Both the position numbers and the translations under genes were made by a program. From the NCBI GenBank assembly GCA_963709995.1, contig CAVPYN010000001.1:575707-639706 (forward strand): a DNA stretch of 64,000 nt, written 5' to 3'. The notes beneath the pieces were generated by a model, which was not told the DNA's origin, ran no database searches, and saw nothing but the letters and a program-made list of their open reading frames with translations. The DNA comes from JAUIIK01 sp963709995 (GTDB taxonomy: Bacteria > Chloroflexota > Chloroflexia > Thermomicrobiales > CFX8). Position 1 is the stretch's first letter; every line of letters begins with the position of its first letter. Below, piece after piece: positions 43,891 to 53,766 of this stretch.

Positions 43891-45384
43891 ATGGATGAAC
43901 ACCACGCAGACGTCATTGTTGTTGGCGCGGGGAATGCCGCGTTGTGCGCCGCGCTGGCTGCTCGTGAGCGCGGAGCGAACGTCATCGTCCTCGAACGAGC
44001 GTCGTATGAAGAGCGCGGGGGAAATAGCCGGTACACGGCTGGAGCGATCCGGACACGTTATGACGGCCTCGACGACCTGCTCAAGCTTGTGCCAGACCTC
44101 AACGAAGAAGAAAAGCGCAACACCGACTTCGGCTCCTACACAGCGGAGAAGTTCTTCGAGGACATGGACCGAATCTGCCAGTTCCGCTCCGATCCGGATC
44201 TGACGCCGATCATGGTCAACCGGTCGCTTGAGACATGGCAGTGGCTTCATGACAGTCATGGCGTGCGATTCGTCCCCGCCTACAGTCACCAGGCGTTCCA
44301 GGTCGACGGCCGCTTCCGATTCTGGGGAGGAATCACGCTCCTGGTCTCGGGCGGCGGGCCGGGTCTTGTCGATCAGCTCACCGCCGCCTGTCAACGGCTT
44401 GAAATCGACATCCAGTACGGTGCCCGCGCCAGTAGAGCTTGTGGAAGAAGCCGGTACGGTAACCGGCGTCGTCGTCCGGCAGGACAACGTCAATCACACG
44501 ATGCGAGCCGGCGCGGTCGTTCTCGCCGCGGGCGGTTTCGAGGCCAACACGGAGTGGCGCACACGGTACCTGGGTCCAGGCTGGGAGCTTGCGAAAGTGC
44601 GCGGGACGAGACAGAACACCGGCGACGGCATCCGGATGGCGATGAACGTCGGCGCGATGCCCTGGGGCAACTGGTCCGGATGCCATGCCGTCGCCTGGGA
44701 TCGCAACGCGCCTGATTTCGGCGATCTCAGCGTCGGCGACGGCTTCCAGAAGCACAGCTACCCCTTCGGGATCATGGTCAATGCGCGCGGCGAGCGTTTC
44801 GTCGACGAGGGCGCTGATTTCCGCAACTACACCTACGCCGAGTACGGACGGCGCGTGCTGGAACAGCCGGGGCAGTTCGCCTGGCAGGTCTTCGACAGCA
44901 AGGTGACGCACCTGCTGCGCGACGAGTACCGCATTCGGGAAGTGACCCGGGTTCGGGCGGACTACGCTCGAGGAGCTGGCGGATCGGCTCGAAGATGTCG
45001 ACTCCGAGCGTTTTCTCGAGACGGTGCGGGACATACAACGCAGCGGTGCGGACGGATGTCCCATTCGATCCGACGGTGAAGGACGGCCGGGCTGCCGACG
45101 GGTTGCCGGTGCCGCGACGCAACTGGGCCAACAGCTCGATGAGCCACCCTATCGAGGCGTACGCTACGACCTGCGGGATCACCTTCACCTTCGGTGGCGT
45201 ACGCATTGACACTCGGGTCAGGTGCTCGATGAAGACCTGCAACCGATTCCGGGACTTCTACGCCGCCGGTGAACTTGTCGGCGGTCTCTTCTACTTCAAC
45301 TATCCGGGTGGCACTGGATTGACGTCCGGCGCGGTCTTCGGGCGGATTGCCGGTGATAGTGCGGCTGGAGCGGTCGCAGGTTGA
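43891..45384 (+). pseudogene. FAD-dependent dehydrogenase of the fumarate reductase/tricarballylate dehydrogenase type, interrupted
   Basis: It begins at ATG 43891 (HHADVIVVGAGNAAL, FAD loop). The first 190 residues are clean. The family sequence then continues only by shifting frame near 44430, near 44960-45030, near 45130-45150 and near 45210-45260, and ends with YAAGELVGGLFYFNYPGGTGLTSG in the C-terminal FAD-binding segment. Motif NARGERFVDEGADF is in the middle fragment. Tricarballylate dehydrogenase (TcuA) is a close type. The order of blocks is complete, so the gene is recently broken or carries indel errors. It precedes another broken gene in the same direction. Confidence 0.78.
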
Positions 45385-45394
45385 GCCATCCGGT

Positions 45395-46590
45395 CTCTGC
45401 GCATCATCGTGATCCCGCTGCTGCTGCTGGACGATTGTGCTTGGCGTCGTGCGGGTGGTGCTTGCGCCAGCCGAATTGTGTGGCGATGGGAGCGCGAGCG
45501 AGTATCGGGATACGGCTCGAGATGCGGCGAACTGGCTCGGTGTCAATCAATATGCCGACGGCTCGTTATCGTCTACGAATACGACCGGGAGAATCGGGCG
45601 AGTTCTCCGACGACTACAACGTCGTCCGTCATGCAGGCGTCACGATGTCGCTCTACCAGGTCGCGGGCCGGCTCGATGACGCAGCCTGCTTTCGATGCCG
45701 CCGAGTCGGGACCGCCTGGTTGCTCGACAATATGGTCTATCACGACGACTGGGGGGGCCCTACGAACGGCAGTGACGTCAAGGTCGGGTCGGCGGCTCTG
45801 ATGACCATTGCGCTGGCCGAACGACGTCTGCTGACCGGCGAGACGATCCACGACGAGGTCATGCGCTCCCTTGGGCGCTTCATGTTCGCCCAGCAGAAGC
45901 CGAATGGCGGCTTCTTCACGAAGTGGTACGTCAGACCGGGACGATGGATCGCGTCTCGACCTCGGCCTATTATCCCGGGTGAGGCGCTCTGGGCGCTGGC
46001 GCTGCTGCACGAAGCGTTCCCGGGCGAAGGTTGGGACAGCCGGCCTGGAAGGCGGCCGACTTCGTCACGCTGTTGCGCGACGACGAGGAGAGGTTCGATT
46101 TCCCGCCACTGAATGATCACTGGGCCTCCTACGGTCTGGCTGAGATGTCCGAATGGGGGCTCCAGATCATCACATCGACTACGCTCGGAGGCTCGCGGCG
46201 CGATTCAGCTCTTCATTCGGTTCGAGGCGCAGAAGACCGACGAGGGTCTCGAATCTGCCTGACGCGTGGCGACAGTCGCCGGTCGTCGGCTCTCGGCACC
46301 TGGGTCGAGGGCATGGCCGCGCTCTGGAGTCTGTCTGAATCGGATGAGCGCTTCGCTGCATCTCGAGCCGAGACATCGAAGGCAGGCGGTTTGTGGGGCC
46401 GACCTGCTGGCGCAACGTCAGGCCGGTTCCGATCTCGCCGCCAGTCGAAGCGGGCGCATGGTTCATTCACGATGTGACGCGCATGGACGACCAGCAACAC
46501 GCGATCTCGGGACTGATCTACACGGCTGATGCGCTTGACGACCGGCCTCGCCGGGAGCCGGACCTGGACTGGCAGAACTCCGGTGAATGA
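45395..46590 (+). pseudogene. Membrane-anchored (alpha/alpha) barrel protein, interrupted
   Basis: The coding signal runs from about 45395 to the TGA at 46590 but jumps between frames at least five times. Read together it gives an N-terminal hydrophobic anchor (LRIIVIPLLLL), DAANWLGVNQYADG, DYNVVRHAGVTMSLYQVAG, FAQQKPNGGFFTKWYV, YYPGEALWALALLHEAFPG, then DDQQHAISGLIYTADAL. The repeated helical pairs suggest an alpha/alpha six-hairpin or toroid fold like that of AGE epimerases or glycosidases. I cannot name the enzyme. Its end overlaps the start of the MarC-like gene, so they were one translational unit. The exact start is uncertain because the first segment is itself frame-shifted. Confidence 0.62.
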
Positions 46591-47146
46591 CCTATTGCTC
46601 ACCGCGCTATTCTTCCTCGCCGTGTTCAACCCGGCTGTGTTCGTCCTCTTGCTCGGCGGTTTGGCGGAGTCTCAGAACGCTCGAGACTCCTTGCTGAAGA
46701 TCCTTCCCGGGTTCGGGTTATCGCTTGTCATCTTGACGCTCGCCGCGCTGCTTTCCGACGACATTTTGGACTTCCTCGATTTGTCACTTTCCACGTTTCA
46801 GATCGCGACTGGCACGCTGGTCATCTTTGGCGCGCTGCAGGCATTTCTAGGGGTGGGTTTGGGCCGCACTGGACTTTCAACGATCTGGGCGAACGTCGCA
46901 ATGCTCCTCTGGTTGGTCTCTCCGTCCCCGCTCACGCTCGCGATTTCCGTATCGTCCGGAGACGGAATCGGATTTGCCGTTGGCGCGTTCGTATCGGCTG
47001 CCGTTGCCGGGTTGCTTCTGGCTGTCATCTGGTTTGGGTGGCGCAGTGGCGAGACCCTGATCCTTGGATGGATCCAGCGGATCTTCGCCGCAGCCAGCGC
47101 GATTGCCGCTGTTGATCTGATCCGCCAGGGTGTCGAGAGCGTGTAG
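46583..47146 (+). CDS. MarC/LysE-like six-segment membrane protein
   Basis: 187 residues with six hydrophobic segments. It begins at GTG 46583, overlapping the stop of the preceding reading (GTGAATGA). The first segment has FNPAVFVLLLGG and the middle one FQIATGTLVIFGALQAFLG, which resembles the MarC or GAP/LysE-like membrane families. A transport function is likely but the substrate is unknown. Coupling to the broken barrel protein hints at a shared envelope process. Confidence 0.65.
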   Translation: MNDLLLTALFFLAVFNPAVFVLLLGGLAESQNARDSLLKILPGFGLSLVILTLAALLSDDILDFLDLSLSTFQIATGTLVIFGALQAFLGVGLGRTGLSTIWANVAMLLWLVSPSPLTLAISVSSGDGIGFAVGAFVSAAVAGLLLAVIWFGWRSGETLILGWIQRIFAAASAIAAVDLIRQGVESV

Positions 47147-47415
47147 CGTTCCACTACCGCCGCCCATTTTTTTGGATACGCAATCGCGCTGGTTGCTTCT
47201 TGATTGACCCGGAACGTTCGACGCACACGCTCACAAGCAACTCGCCGCTACGGTCTTCGAAGACTATGCATGTTGACTTTCCTTGAGCGGGAGTAGCTGG
47301 TTTCCGGCGGGAAGGTCCGCGCGCGGCGGTCATTGGAGGCACTGGTTCTAGATGGCTCCGAACGACTTCTCGCCTGTCGCCCCGGGCGTGTGGGTCGGTG
47401 GTCTCGAGAGACAGT

Positions 47416-49227
47416 CTAGAGCGGCCAGAGCAACGGAACGACGAGAACGATAACCAGCATTGCGACGATGTTCAGGCCGATTCCAAACTTCACAAAGTCA
47501 GCAGTGCTGTAGTTCCCGGCCTCGCGCACTAGCAGTGGCGCTGGATGCCCCACTGGCAGCAGGAAGTTTGCCGATGCCGCAAGGATGACCGCGGCAGCGA
47601 ACGCGTGCGGGCTGGTGTCGAGCCTGCTGGCCATATCTATCGCGATGGGTGTCATGATGACGGCCACGGCCGCGTTATGAATTGGCTGGGTGAGCAGCAT
47701 TGTGATGAGCGCCACGCCGGCCAGAATCGCGATCGTCCCAAATGGCTGGAAGATATCAATCAACCCTCGCGAGATCAGGTCCGCGCCACCGGTGTTGCGC
47801 ATGGCGATTCCAAGCGGGAACATGCCCGCGATGAGGATGACCGTGCCCCAGCCGATCCGATCATACGCCTGCCTGGGTGTGAGCACCCCAAGCAGAATCG
47901 TGGCCGCCGCGCCGCCCAGCGCGGCAACGCCAACGTTGATCCACCCGAGAGAAGCGACCACGATCACCGCGAGCAAGATCAGGGCGGTGAATGGCGCAAA
48001 CCGGCGATACTCCCGGGGAGCCTCTTCTTCCGGGGGCGGGTTTACCCACAGGAAGTCCGGTCTCGGGCGAAATCCGCGAGTTCTCGGGCGGCGACCGTAG
48101 AGCAGCAAGGTGTCGCCAGGGAGCAGGCGGTGGTCGGCGATGTCGGTTCGAATCGGGCGGCCGGCATGCCAGATCGCAACGGCCGTAAGATCGAACTCAT
48201 TGCGGAAATCCAACTCGCGCAGGGTGCTGCCTACTATTTCCGACCGGGGTGGGACGATAACTTCCACGAGTTCGGCTTCGCTCAATGGAAAGCGGCCGAC
48301 CGAGCGCGGCGCGCCGATCAGTTCAAGCCCAGCCTCATCTACGATCCGGCGAACTCGCTCTTCGCGCCCTCCAATCAAAAGAATGTCTCCCGGTTCGAGC
48401 GGATTCATGATCCCCGCCTCGGCGCTCGGCGAGCCTGCGCGAATGACCGCGATAACCGCGACGCCAAAACCCGCGCCAAGATTCGTGTCCCGCAGGCGCT
48501 GTCCGATGACTGGAGATTCGGGCAGCACCAGAACCTCCCAGAGTCTCTCGGTCAACTCGTAGGCGTTGATCAACTGGTCTTGCGATAGCAAACCCTCGTC
48601 TCGCTCTTCTTCGGTGTGGCTTGGGAGCAGGAATTTGCCGAGTCCGAGGCTGTAGACCGTTGTTGCCGCAAGGAAGATGGCTCCGATTGGCGCGAGTTCG
48701 AAGAAGCCGAATCCTTCGATTCCTGCGGACACAAGCTGGCTGTTGACAACGAGGTTGTGGGAAGCGCCGATAATCGTCAGATTCGCTCCAGCCAGCGCCG
48801 CAGCCGCAAGCGGCATCAGGAGCCTCGACGGCGGGACGCCGATCCGCCGCGACAGCCTCAGGATCGCCGGGATGAACACCGACGCTGCCGCGACGATGTT
48901 GATGAAGCCGGAGAGGATTCCGGGTCCGAGCGTGCCAACGAGGAGCAGCCGCCGCTCACTGTCTTGGATAAGCCGTGTAAGTTGATCGGCCGTCCAGAGA
49001 ATCGCCCCACTCCGCACGAGGCCAGCGCCAATGACCGTCAATCCGATGATCGCAGCGACGGCGGAGCTACTGAATCCCGACAATGCCTCATCCGCTGTGA
49101 CGACCCCAATTGCCGTCAACGAGACAAGCACGATCAACGCTACGATATCGGCCGGCAACCATTCGGTGACGAACATGAGGACGGCAAGTCCCAGTATGGC
49201 AAACACAAGCGCGGTATCGAGATCCAA
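47416..49227 (-). CDS. SLC13/DASS-type anion transporter with two TrkA-C (RCK_C) domains
   Basis: A 603-residue protein. About ten hydrophobic segments are split by a soluble central region (about 220-400) that holds two TrkA-C domains (ERLWEVLVLPESPVIGQRL and SEAELVEVIVPPRSEIVGSTL). Membrane motifs of the divalent-anion:sodium symporter group are present, e.g. AAALAGANLTIIGASHN and LTQPIHNAAVAVIMTPIA. It probably imports sulfate, dicarboxylates or similar anions, with the RCK_C pair sensing a ligand. It is monocistronic. The 269 nt between its stop and the MarC-like gene show no feature I can support. Confidence 0.9.
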   Translation of the reverse strand: MDLDTALVFAILGLAVLMFVTEWLPADIVALIVLVSLTAIGVVTADEALSGFSSSAVAAIIGLTVIGAGLVRSGAILWTADQLTRLIQDSERRLLLVGTLGPGILSGFINIVAAASVFIPAILRLSRRIGVPPSRLLMPLAAAALAGANLTIIGASHNLVVNSQLVSAGIEGFGFFELAPIGAIFLAATTVYSLGLGKFLLPSHTEEERDEGLLSQDQLINAYELTERLWEVLVLPESPVIGQRLRDTNLGAGFGVAVIAVIRAGSPSAEAGIMNPLEPGDILLIGGREERVRRIVDEAGLELIGAPRSVGRFPLSEAELVEVIVPPRSEIVGSTLRELDFRNEFDLTAVAIWHAGRPIRTDIADHRLLPGDTLLLYGRRPRTRGFRPRPDFLWVNPPPEEEAPREYRRFAPFTALILLAVIVVASLGWINVGVAALGGAAATILLGVLTPRQAYDRIGWGTVILIAGMFPLGIAMRNTGGADLISRGLIDIFQPFGTIAILAGVALITMLLTQPIHNAAVAVIMTPIAIDMASRLDTSPHAFAAAVILAASANFLLPVGHPAPLLVREAGNYSTADFVKFGIGLNIVAMLVIVLVVPLLWPL

Positions 49228-49314
49228 CCGTCAGCCTTTCCTAGATCGCGTCGTGTTTGAATAACCGGCAGCGCGCGTCGAACGTGATGGGATTGATTGG
49301 GAGAACAGAACGCT

Positions 49315-49969
49315 GTGGCTAACGATATCAGTCGTTCGCTCCGATTATTACGGCGGGAGCACGATAGCATGGGGATCGATATGGATACGATGGCGGACGA
49401 TCCGCTAGAGCAGTTTCAATCGTGGATGGAGGAGGCCATCGCCGCGGGCCAGCACCTGCCGAATGCGATGACGATTGCCACGGTCAGCGTCGATGGCCGG
49501 CCATCGGCCCGAATCACCTTATTGAAGGGAGTGGACGACTCCGGGTTCGTGTTCTTCAGCAACTATGAAAGCCGAAAGGGAACGGATCTCGCATCGAATC
49601 CATACGCGGCTCTGGTCTTTCACTGGAGCGAGCTTGGACGGCAGGTGCGGGTCGAGGGCCGGGTCGAGCGGGCATCGGTTGAGGAATCGCTCGACTATTT
49701 TCGGACTCGTTCACGCGGGAGCCAGATCGGCGCGTGGGCTTCCCCGCAGAGCCGGGTAATCGAGAGCCGGGCTGTCCTCGACGAACTGGTGTCCACGTAC
49801 AGCGCAAGATTCGACGGCAGGGATGTCGATCTTCCCGCACTGGGGCGGATTCCGGTTATTGCCGGATCGGATCGAGTTCTGGAAGGGACGGCAGAGCCGC
49901 CTACACGACCGCATTGTCTATTCATGTAGTGGGAAATCGGGCTGGATGATGGAGAGGCTTGCGCCATGA
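49315..49969 (+). CDS. pdxH: Pyridoxamine 5'-phosphate oxidase, one frame change near the 3' end
   Basis: An FMN-dependent enzyme that makes pyridoxal 5'-phosphate. Blocks: DPLEQFQSWMEEA, ATVSVDGRPSARITLLKGVD, FFSNYESRKGTDLASNP, FHWSELGRQVRVEG. The open frame would end at 49929 with an unrelated tail. A one-base shift near 49835 restores the conserved C-terminus (PHWGGFR, IEFWKGRQSRLHDRI and the final RLAP) and puts the stop at 49967-49969, overlapping the next ATG (ATGA). That overlap strongly supports the corrected reading. The start is GTG 49315 or TTG 49297. It forms a coupled operon with two deacetylase genes. Confidence 0.85.
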
Positions 49970-50823
49970 CCCGGACAGAGCGGCCCCTTCACCACTGGCC
50001 GGATGATGCTCGTTGTGTTGCCGTCCTGACGGTCGATTTCGATGGCACGGGCAATGAGGTCGGACAGGGATTCGACCCGGCTGGCATTCGTTCGGCTGGA
50101 GGGTATTCGGCGCGGAGAGGAGTTCGGAGGATGCTGGACATATTCGAACGCCACGATGTCCCGGCGACCTTCTTCGTGCCTGGATTCGACGCCGAGAACA
50201 ACCCCGAACTGGTTCGAGACATCGTCGCGGCCGGTCATGAGATAGGCGCGCACGGGTATCTCCACGAGCGCTGGGAAGTGCCTGAGGCTGAGGAGGGCCC
50301 GTTGCTTCGCAAGGCGCATGACATTCTCGTTGAGGTGACCGGCGTTGCTCCCAGGGGCTGGAGAAGTCCGGGCGGGATGAAGAGCGCCCAGACCCTGCAA
50401 GTTCTGCGGGAGCTCGGGTACATCTATGACAGCAGCGACAAGGACTATGACCTGCCCTATCCAGCAATCGTCTCCGGCGAGCAATCGACATCGATGATCG
50501 AGCTTCCGAACAACACCTCCAGTCTCGACGATACCTACCTGTACGTCGAAGGCGCAGCGACTCCCGACGAGGTCCTCAGTCTCTGGGAAGCGGAGTTTGA
50601 CGCGATCTACCATGACGGCGGTTACTTTCTCCTGACCTATCATCCCAGGAGCGGTTTCGGGTCTGGCATTCCGTCCCGGGCCGCGGTCATCGAGCAGTTG
50701 ATTCAATCGGTGCGGCGCTACTCCGGCGTGCAATTCATGCGCCTCGGCGATCTCGCCGAATGGTGCCTCGATCCCGACCACGGGTTCGTCAAGAGCGGGC
50801 GCTGGATAGGAGCGCGGCCATGA
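49966..50823 (+). CDS. Polysaccharide deacetylase, PuuE/peptidoglycan-deacetylase-like
   Basis: 285 residues, a cytoplasmic-type NodB fold without signal peptide. The metal/base motif is VDFDG (23-27), and a HGYLHE motif lies near 100-105. FFVPGFDAEN and GWRSPGG are typical of the PuuE/allantoinase and HpPgdA group, which act on small amides or wall glycans. It is translationally coupled to pdxH upstream and to a paralogue downstream (ATGA overlaps on both sides). Confidence 0.88.
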   Translation: MTRTERPLHHWPDDARCVAVLTVDFDGTGNEVGQGFDPAGIRSAGGYSARRGVRRMLDIFERHDVPATFFVPGFDAENNPELVRDIVAAGHEIGAHGYLHERWEVPEAEEGPLLRKAHDILVEVTGVAPRGWRSPGGMKSAQTLQVLRELGYIYDSSDKDYDLPYPAIVSGEQSTSMIELPNNTSSLDDTYLYVEGAATPDEVLSLWEAEFDAIYHDGGYFLLTYHPRSGFGSGIPSRAAVIEQLIQSVRRYSGVQFMRLGDLAEWCLDPDHGFVKSGRWIGARP

Positions 50824-51647
50824 ACGAGGGGACATTCTGGCCGGGAGTCGCACGGTGCGCGGTCACCATTGCCGTGAACTATGACGGCGAAAGCCTGGAA
50901 CGCCTGGATAGATCAAAAGGCGCGCTCTGGGGCCGGTATTCGTTCGGGCGCTATGGCGTGCAGGCTGGCGTTCCGCGCATCCTCGATTTGCTCGCCCACC
51001 ACAACCTGAAAGCGACGTTCTTCGTTCCCGGGTGGGATGCTGAACGCGACCCGGACACGGTACAGGGCATCCACGACGCTGGGCACGAAATCGCCGGGCA
51101 CGGGTATCTCCACGAGGATTTCAGCTCGCTACAACCCGAGAACCAGATTGAACTGTTCGAGCGGAGCGAAGCGGCTTTCGAAGCGGTGCTGGGGCGGAAG
51201 CCGAGAGGATGGCGCGCTCCACGGGGCTTGATGACAGCCGATACGCGGGGAATTCTCATCGAGCGTGGTTATGCCTTCGACAGCAGCTACTGCGACGATG
51301 ATTTTCCGTATCTGGTAGAGAACGGAGACGGGCGAAGGCTCGTCGAGATCCCGGTGTTCCAGACCGCGAGCGACAGCCACTACTACCGCGTTCGTCGTTC
51401 GCCGGATGTCGTCGAGCGTGCCTGGCGAACCGAATTCATCTCTGTCTACCAGGTTGGCGGGCTCTTTAACCTGACGATCCACCCACGAGGAGATTTCGGG
51501 TCCGGCCGCGCGGTGCGATTGCGCGCGGTGGATGGGTTGCTCAACACGATCAAGCGCTATCCAGGGGTCTGGTTCACGACTTGCGGCGAGCTTGCGGGCT
51601 GGGCACTTGGCCCCGAGAGCGAGCAGATCGAGGTCTGGCCGGTCTAA
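50820..51647 (+). CDS. Polysaccharide deacetylase, PuuE-like (paralogue)
   Basis: 275 residues from ATG 50820, which overlaps the stop of the preceding deacetylase. It has the same fold and motif order, but motif 1 reads VNYDGES (N20-Y-D22), i.e. Asn in place of the first Asp, as in PuuE allantoinase-like enzymes. HGYLHED and GWRAPRGL follow. The pair probably arose by duplication and the two active sites may now act on different substrates, or as a heteromer. A 10-bp stem-loop (51694-51717) closes the operon. Confidence 0.88.
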   Translation: MNEGTFWPGVARCAVTIAVNYDGESLERLDRSKGALWGRYSFGRYGVQAGVPRILDLLAHHNLKATFFVPGWDAERDPDTVQGIHDAGHEIAGHGYLHEDFSSLQPENQIELFERSEAAFEAVLGRKPRGWRAPRGLMTADTRGILIERGYAFDSSYCDDDFPYLVENGDGRRLVEIPVFQTASDSHYYRVRRSPDVVERAWRTEFISVYQVGGLFNLTIHPRGDFGSGRAVRLRAVDGLLNTIKRYPGVWFTTCGELAGWALGPESEQIEVWPV

Positions 51648-51693
51648 ACGGACGGGAGACGGCCTGGACGGCTGTAATCGGGCTGGGACGATG

Positions 51694-51717
51694 GCGGGAC
51701 GGCTACGGCCGTCCCGC
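51694..51717. terminator. Stem-loop between convergent genes
   Basis: A perfect 10-bp stem GCGGGACGGC (51694-51703) with GCCGTCCCGC (51708-51717) and a TACG loop, between the deacetylase stop (51647) and the M20 stop (51748). No T-run follows. Confidence 0.62.
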
Positions 51718-51747
51718 ACTAAACCCTCGTTCGCCTATCGTTCCGGA

Positions 51748-53019
51748 TCAAAACGCGAGGTAGTTGATCAGCACCTTCATGTGGGCTTTGACATCGTCCA
51801 TCCGGACGAACTCATCCGCGCCATGCGCCCGCGAGTCCATCCGTCCTGGCCCAGTGAAGGGGATGTCCGACCAGCCAAGCTCCTGGTGGACATTGGCCAT
51901 GTCAGTCGAGCCAGAGCCACCCGAGGCGACGAAGTCCTCATCGCTGTAGCTGTGGACGAGCTTGTAGGATTCGACCATCTTGCGGGTGTGCTCCCCGTCG
52001 AGACCGGCGGTCTTCATTGCTGGATAGACGTGAAAGACCTCGACCTTCACGTCTTCGGCGACACTGCGTTCCATACCCCGATCGACCGCCTCCCGGATCT
52101 CAGCCACCACGTCGTCGAACGATTCGTCGGGAATGTAGCGGCGATTGACGATCAGACTACAGGAGGAGGGGACGATGTTCGACTTGCGTCCGGCGTTGAT
52201 GACGGACAGGTTGAACATTGGAGTCATCTTGTCCGAGGGGGCATCCGGATGCGCCGGACCGGGGACGGTCGACTCCCGTGCTTCGACCTGCTGCTTCAAA
52301 ACATATAGCTCGTTGAGGATCGGAATCATCCCATCGATGGCGTTGACAGCGACGAAATTCATGCCCGAGTGACCGCTGCGGCCGATGGTCGTCACCGTCA
52401 CGTCGACTGCGCCCGCGGATGCCAGCCCGATGCGCGGATCCTGGCCGCCTTCGAGGCACAGCATATGCCCCTGAACATAGCCCTTCTTTGCCAGGTGCCA
52501 GATTCCCGGGTATCCACCGATCTCCTCGTCGGTGCAGAGGCAGACGATGAGATCGTACGTTGGGTCGATCCCCTCGGCGTCCATGACTTCCAGCGCCGTC
52601 AAGAGCGACGCGATTGCGCCCTTCATATCCGCTGTGCCGCGCCCGTAGATGCGCTCGTCCTCATAGGTCGCGGCGAATGGCTCGTGGGTCCAGCCTTCCT
52701 CGATTGGCACGACGTCGATGTGGGCGTAGATGGTGACTTTCTCACCGTTGCTGGCGGGAGAAGAGCGGCGCGCGACGAGGTTGACGCGCGGACCTTCGAG
52801 CGGGAGTGGAATCGCGTCGATATGTTCCTGGGGAATGATGACGCGTTCCGTCTCGAAACCAAGCGCCTGGAATTTGGGCTCGACGACATTGATGAAGACA
52901 TCGTAGTTCAACCCTGGGGGCACGCTGGTGTCAATGGAGATCACGTCGTGGAAGTGTTCGAGGATCCGGTCGGTCATCGTGTCGGCGCGCTCGAATGCGG
53001 CCCGTTCTCTGCTATCCAT
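51748..53019 (-). CDS. M20-family metallopeptidase (ArgE/DapE type)
   Basis: About 423 residues. Dizinc/catalytic residues are H100 and D102 (YAHIDVV), D131 (GTADMKG), E165/E166 (CTDEEIGG) and a C-terminal His (RAHGADEF). The dimerisation/lid domain lies in the middle. It cleaves N-acyl or carbamoyl amino acids or small peptides. It is distinct from the M20 enzyme at 22232 (different length and motifs). An ATG two codons upstream (53025) is also possible. It is convergent with the deacetylase operon. Confidence 0.9.
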   Translation of the reverse strand: MDSRERAAFERADTMTDRILEHFHDVISIDTSVPPGLNYDVFINVVEPKFQALGFETERVIIPQEHIDAIPLPLEGPRVNLVARRSSPASNGEKVTIYAHIDVVPIEEGWTHEPFAATYEDERIYGRGTADMKGAIASLLTALEVMDAEGIDPTYDLIVCLCTDEEIGGYPGIWHLAKKGYVQGHMLCLEGGQDPRIGLASAGAVDVTVTTIGRSGHSGMNFVAVNAIDGMIPILNELYVLKQQVEARESTVPGPAHPDAPSDKMTPMFNLSVINAGRKSNIVPSSCSLIVNRRYIPDESFDDVVAEIREAVDRGMERSVAEDVKVEVFHVYPAMKTAGLDGEHTRKMVESYKLVHSYSDEDFVASGGSGSTDMANVHQELGWSDIPFTGPGRMDSRAHGADEFVRMDDVKAHMKVLINYLAF

Positions 53020-53106
53020 GTTCATCCTTCAGCGAAATCGATCTACGCTGAAGGATTCTAGCGCTTGTCGGTGAAAGGATCGAACCTCGGGATACCGGCG
53101 GACTGT

Positions 53107-53643
53107 CTAGAAGAAGCGCCGTCGACTCGAACTCGATGCAGCGGCTGATCGCCGGCTAAAGCTTTCGTCAAGCAACGCCTGAACGTCGGGAGTCTGCAGC
53201 TGAAAATCGAACGGCATGACCGCGATATGTCCGGAGGCGCCGGTCGACGGTTCCATGCCGGCCAGGAGCACGTAGCTCGACAATTCGCAAATCATCACTG
53301 CGCTTGCCAGACGATCATCTAGAAAGTGGCCGATCGCACGCAGGGAATCCTCGTAGCCGGTTGGGAACATGGTTGGGTAACGTTGGTAACCCTGACCATC
53401 GCCTCGTCCCTCGATGTCGTGCTGCAGAAGCTCCGGAAACTCATCGAAGGGAAATTCGAGCGCCTGTGGCCGGTTGCCGTCGGCAGGAAGTGCCCGCACG
53501 ATGAAGCCACCAACGATCTCGAAAATGGCCATACTTCGATAGCCGCTCGTATCGAGACGCCTGCCGATCACCCTCAGCCGGTTCTGGTAGGTCGGTTCCT
53601 GTGTCGTCAGACCGTCAACGATTGTCCAGTCGCCGTAGCTCAT
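53107..53643 (-). CDS. Unrecognised protein, two-repeat family member C
   Basis: 178 residues from ATG 53643; the frame extends to 53709. It is a clear paralogue of the gene at 30149, though 22 kb away and on the other strand. Repeat 1 (19-81) starts YQNRLRVIGRRLD and ends DIEGRG. The linker has PTGYEDS. Repeat 2 (96-165) starts YEDSLRAIGHFLD and contains ICELSSYVLLAGMEP. The C-terminus is a short Ser/Arg tail. The function is unknown. Neighbours are an M20 gene and two GNAT genes, so the context does not reveal a role. Confidence 0.7.
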   Translation of the reverse strand: MSYGDWTIVDGLTTQEPTYQNRLRVIGRRLDTSGYRSMAIFEIVGGFIVRALPADGNRPQALEFPFDEFPELLQHDIEGRGDGQGYQRYPTMFPTGYEDSLRAIGHFLDDRLASAVMICELSSYVLLAGMEPSTGASGHIAVMPFDFQLQTPDVQALLDESFSRRSAAASSSSRRRFF

Positions 53644-53766
53644 AGCCGGTGACTCTCTCTGATGCGTCGAAGACTGGGTCAATCCTATGAGGATTATGAC
53701 GATATCCAAGGGAACAAAAGTCCCAAATGGGCATTGAATCGAGATCGTTGCCCGCGTTGGTTGCGA

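Noticed and set aside
47545..48588. 347-codon plus-strand frame inside the SLC13 transporter
   Set aside because: Antisense to membrane segments and TrkA-C domains; no family resemblance.
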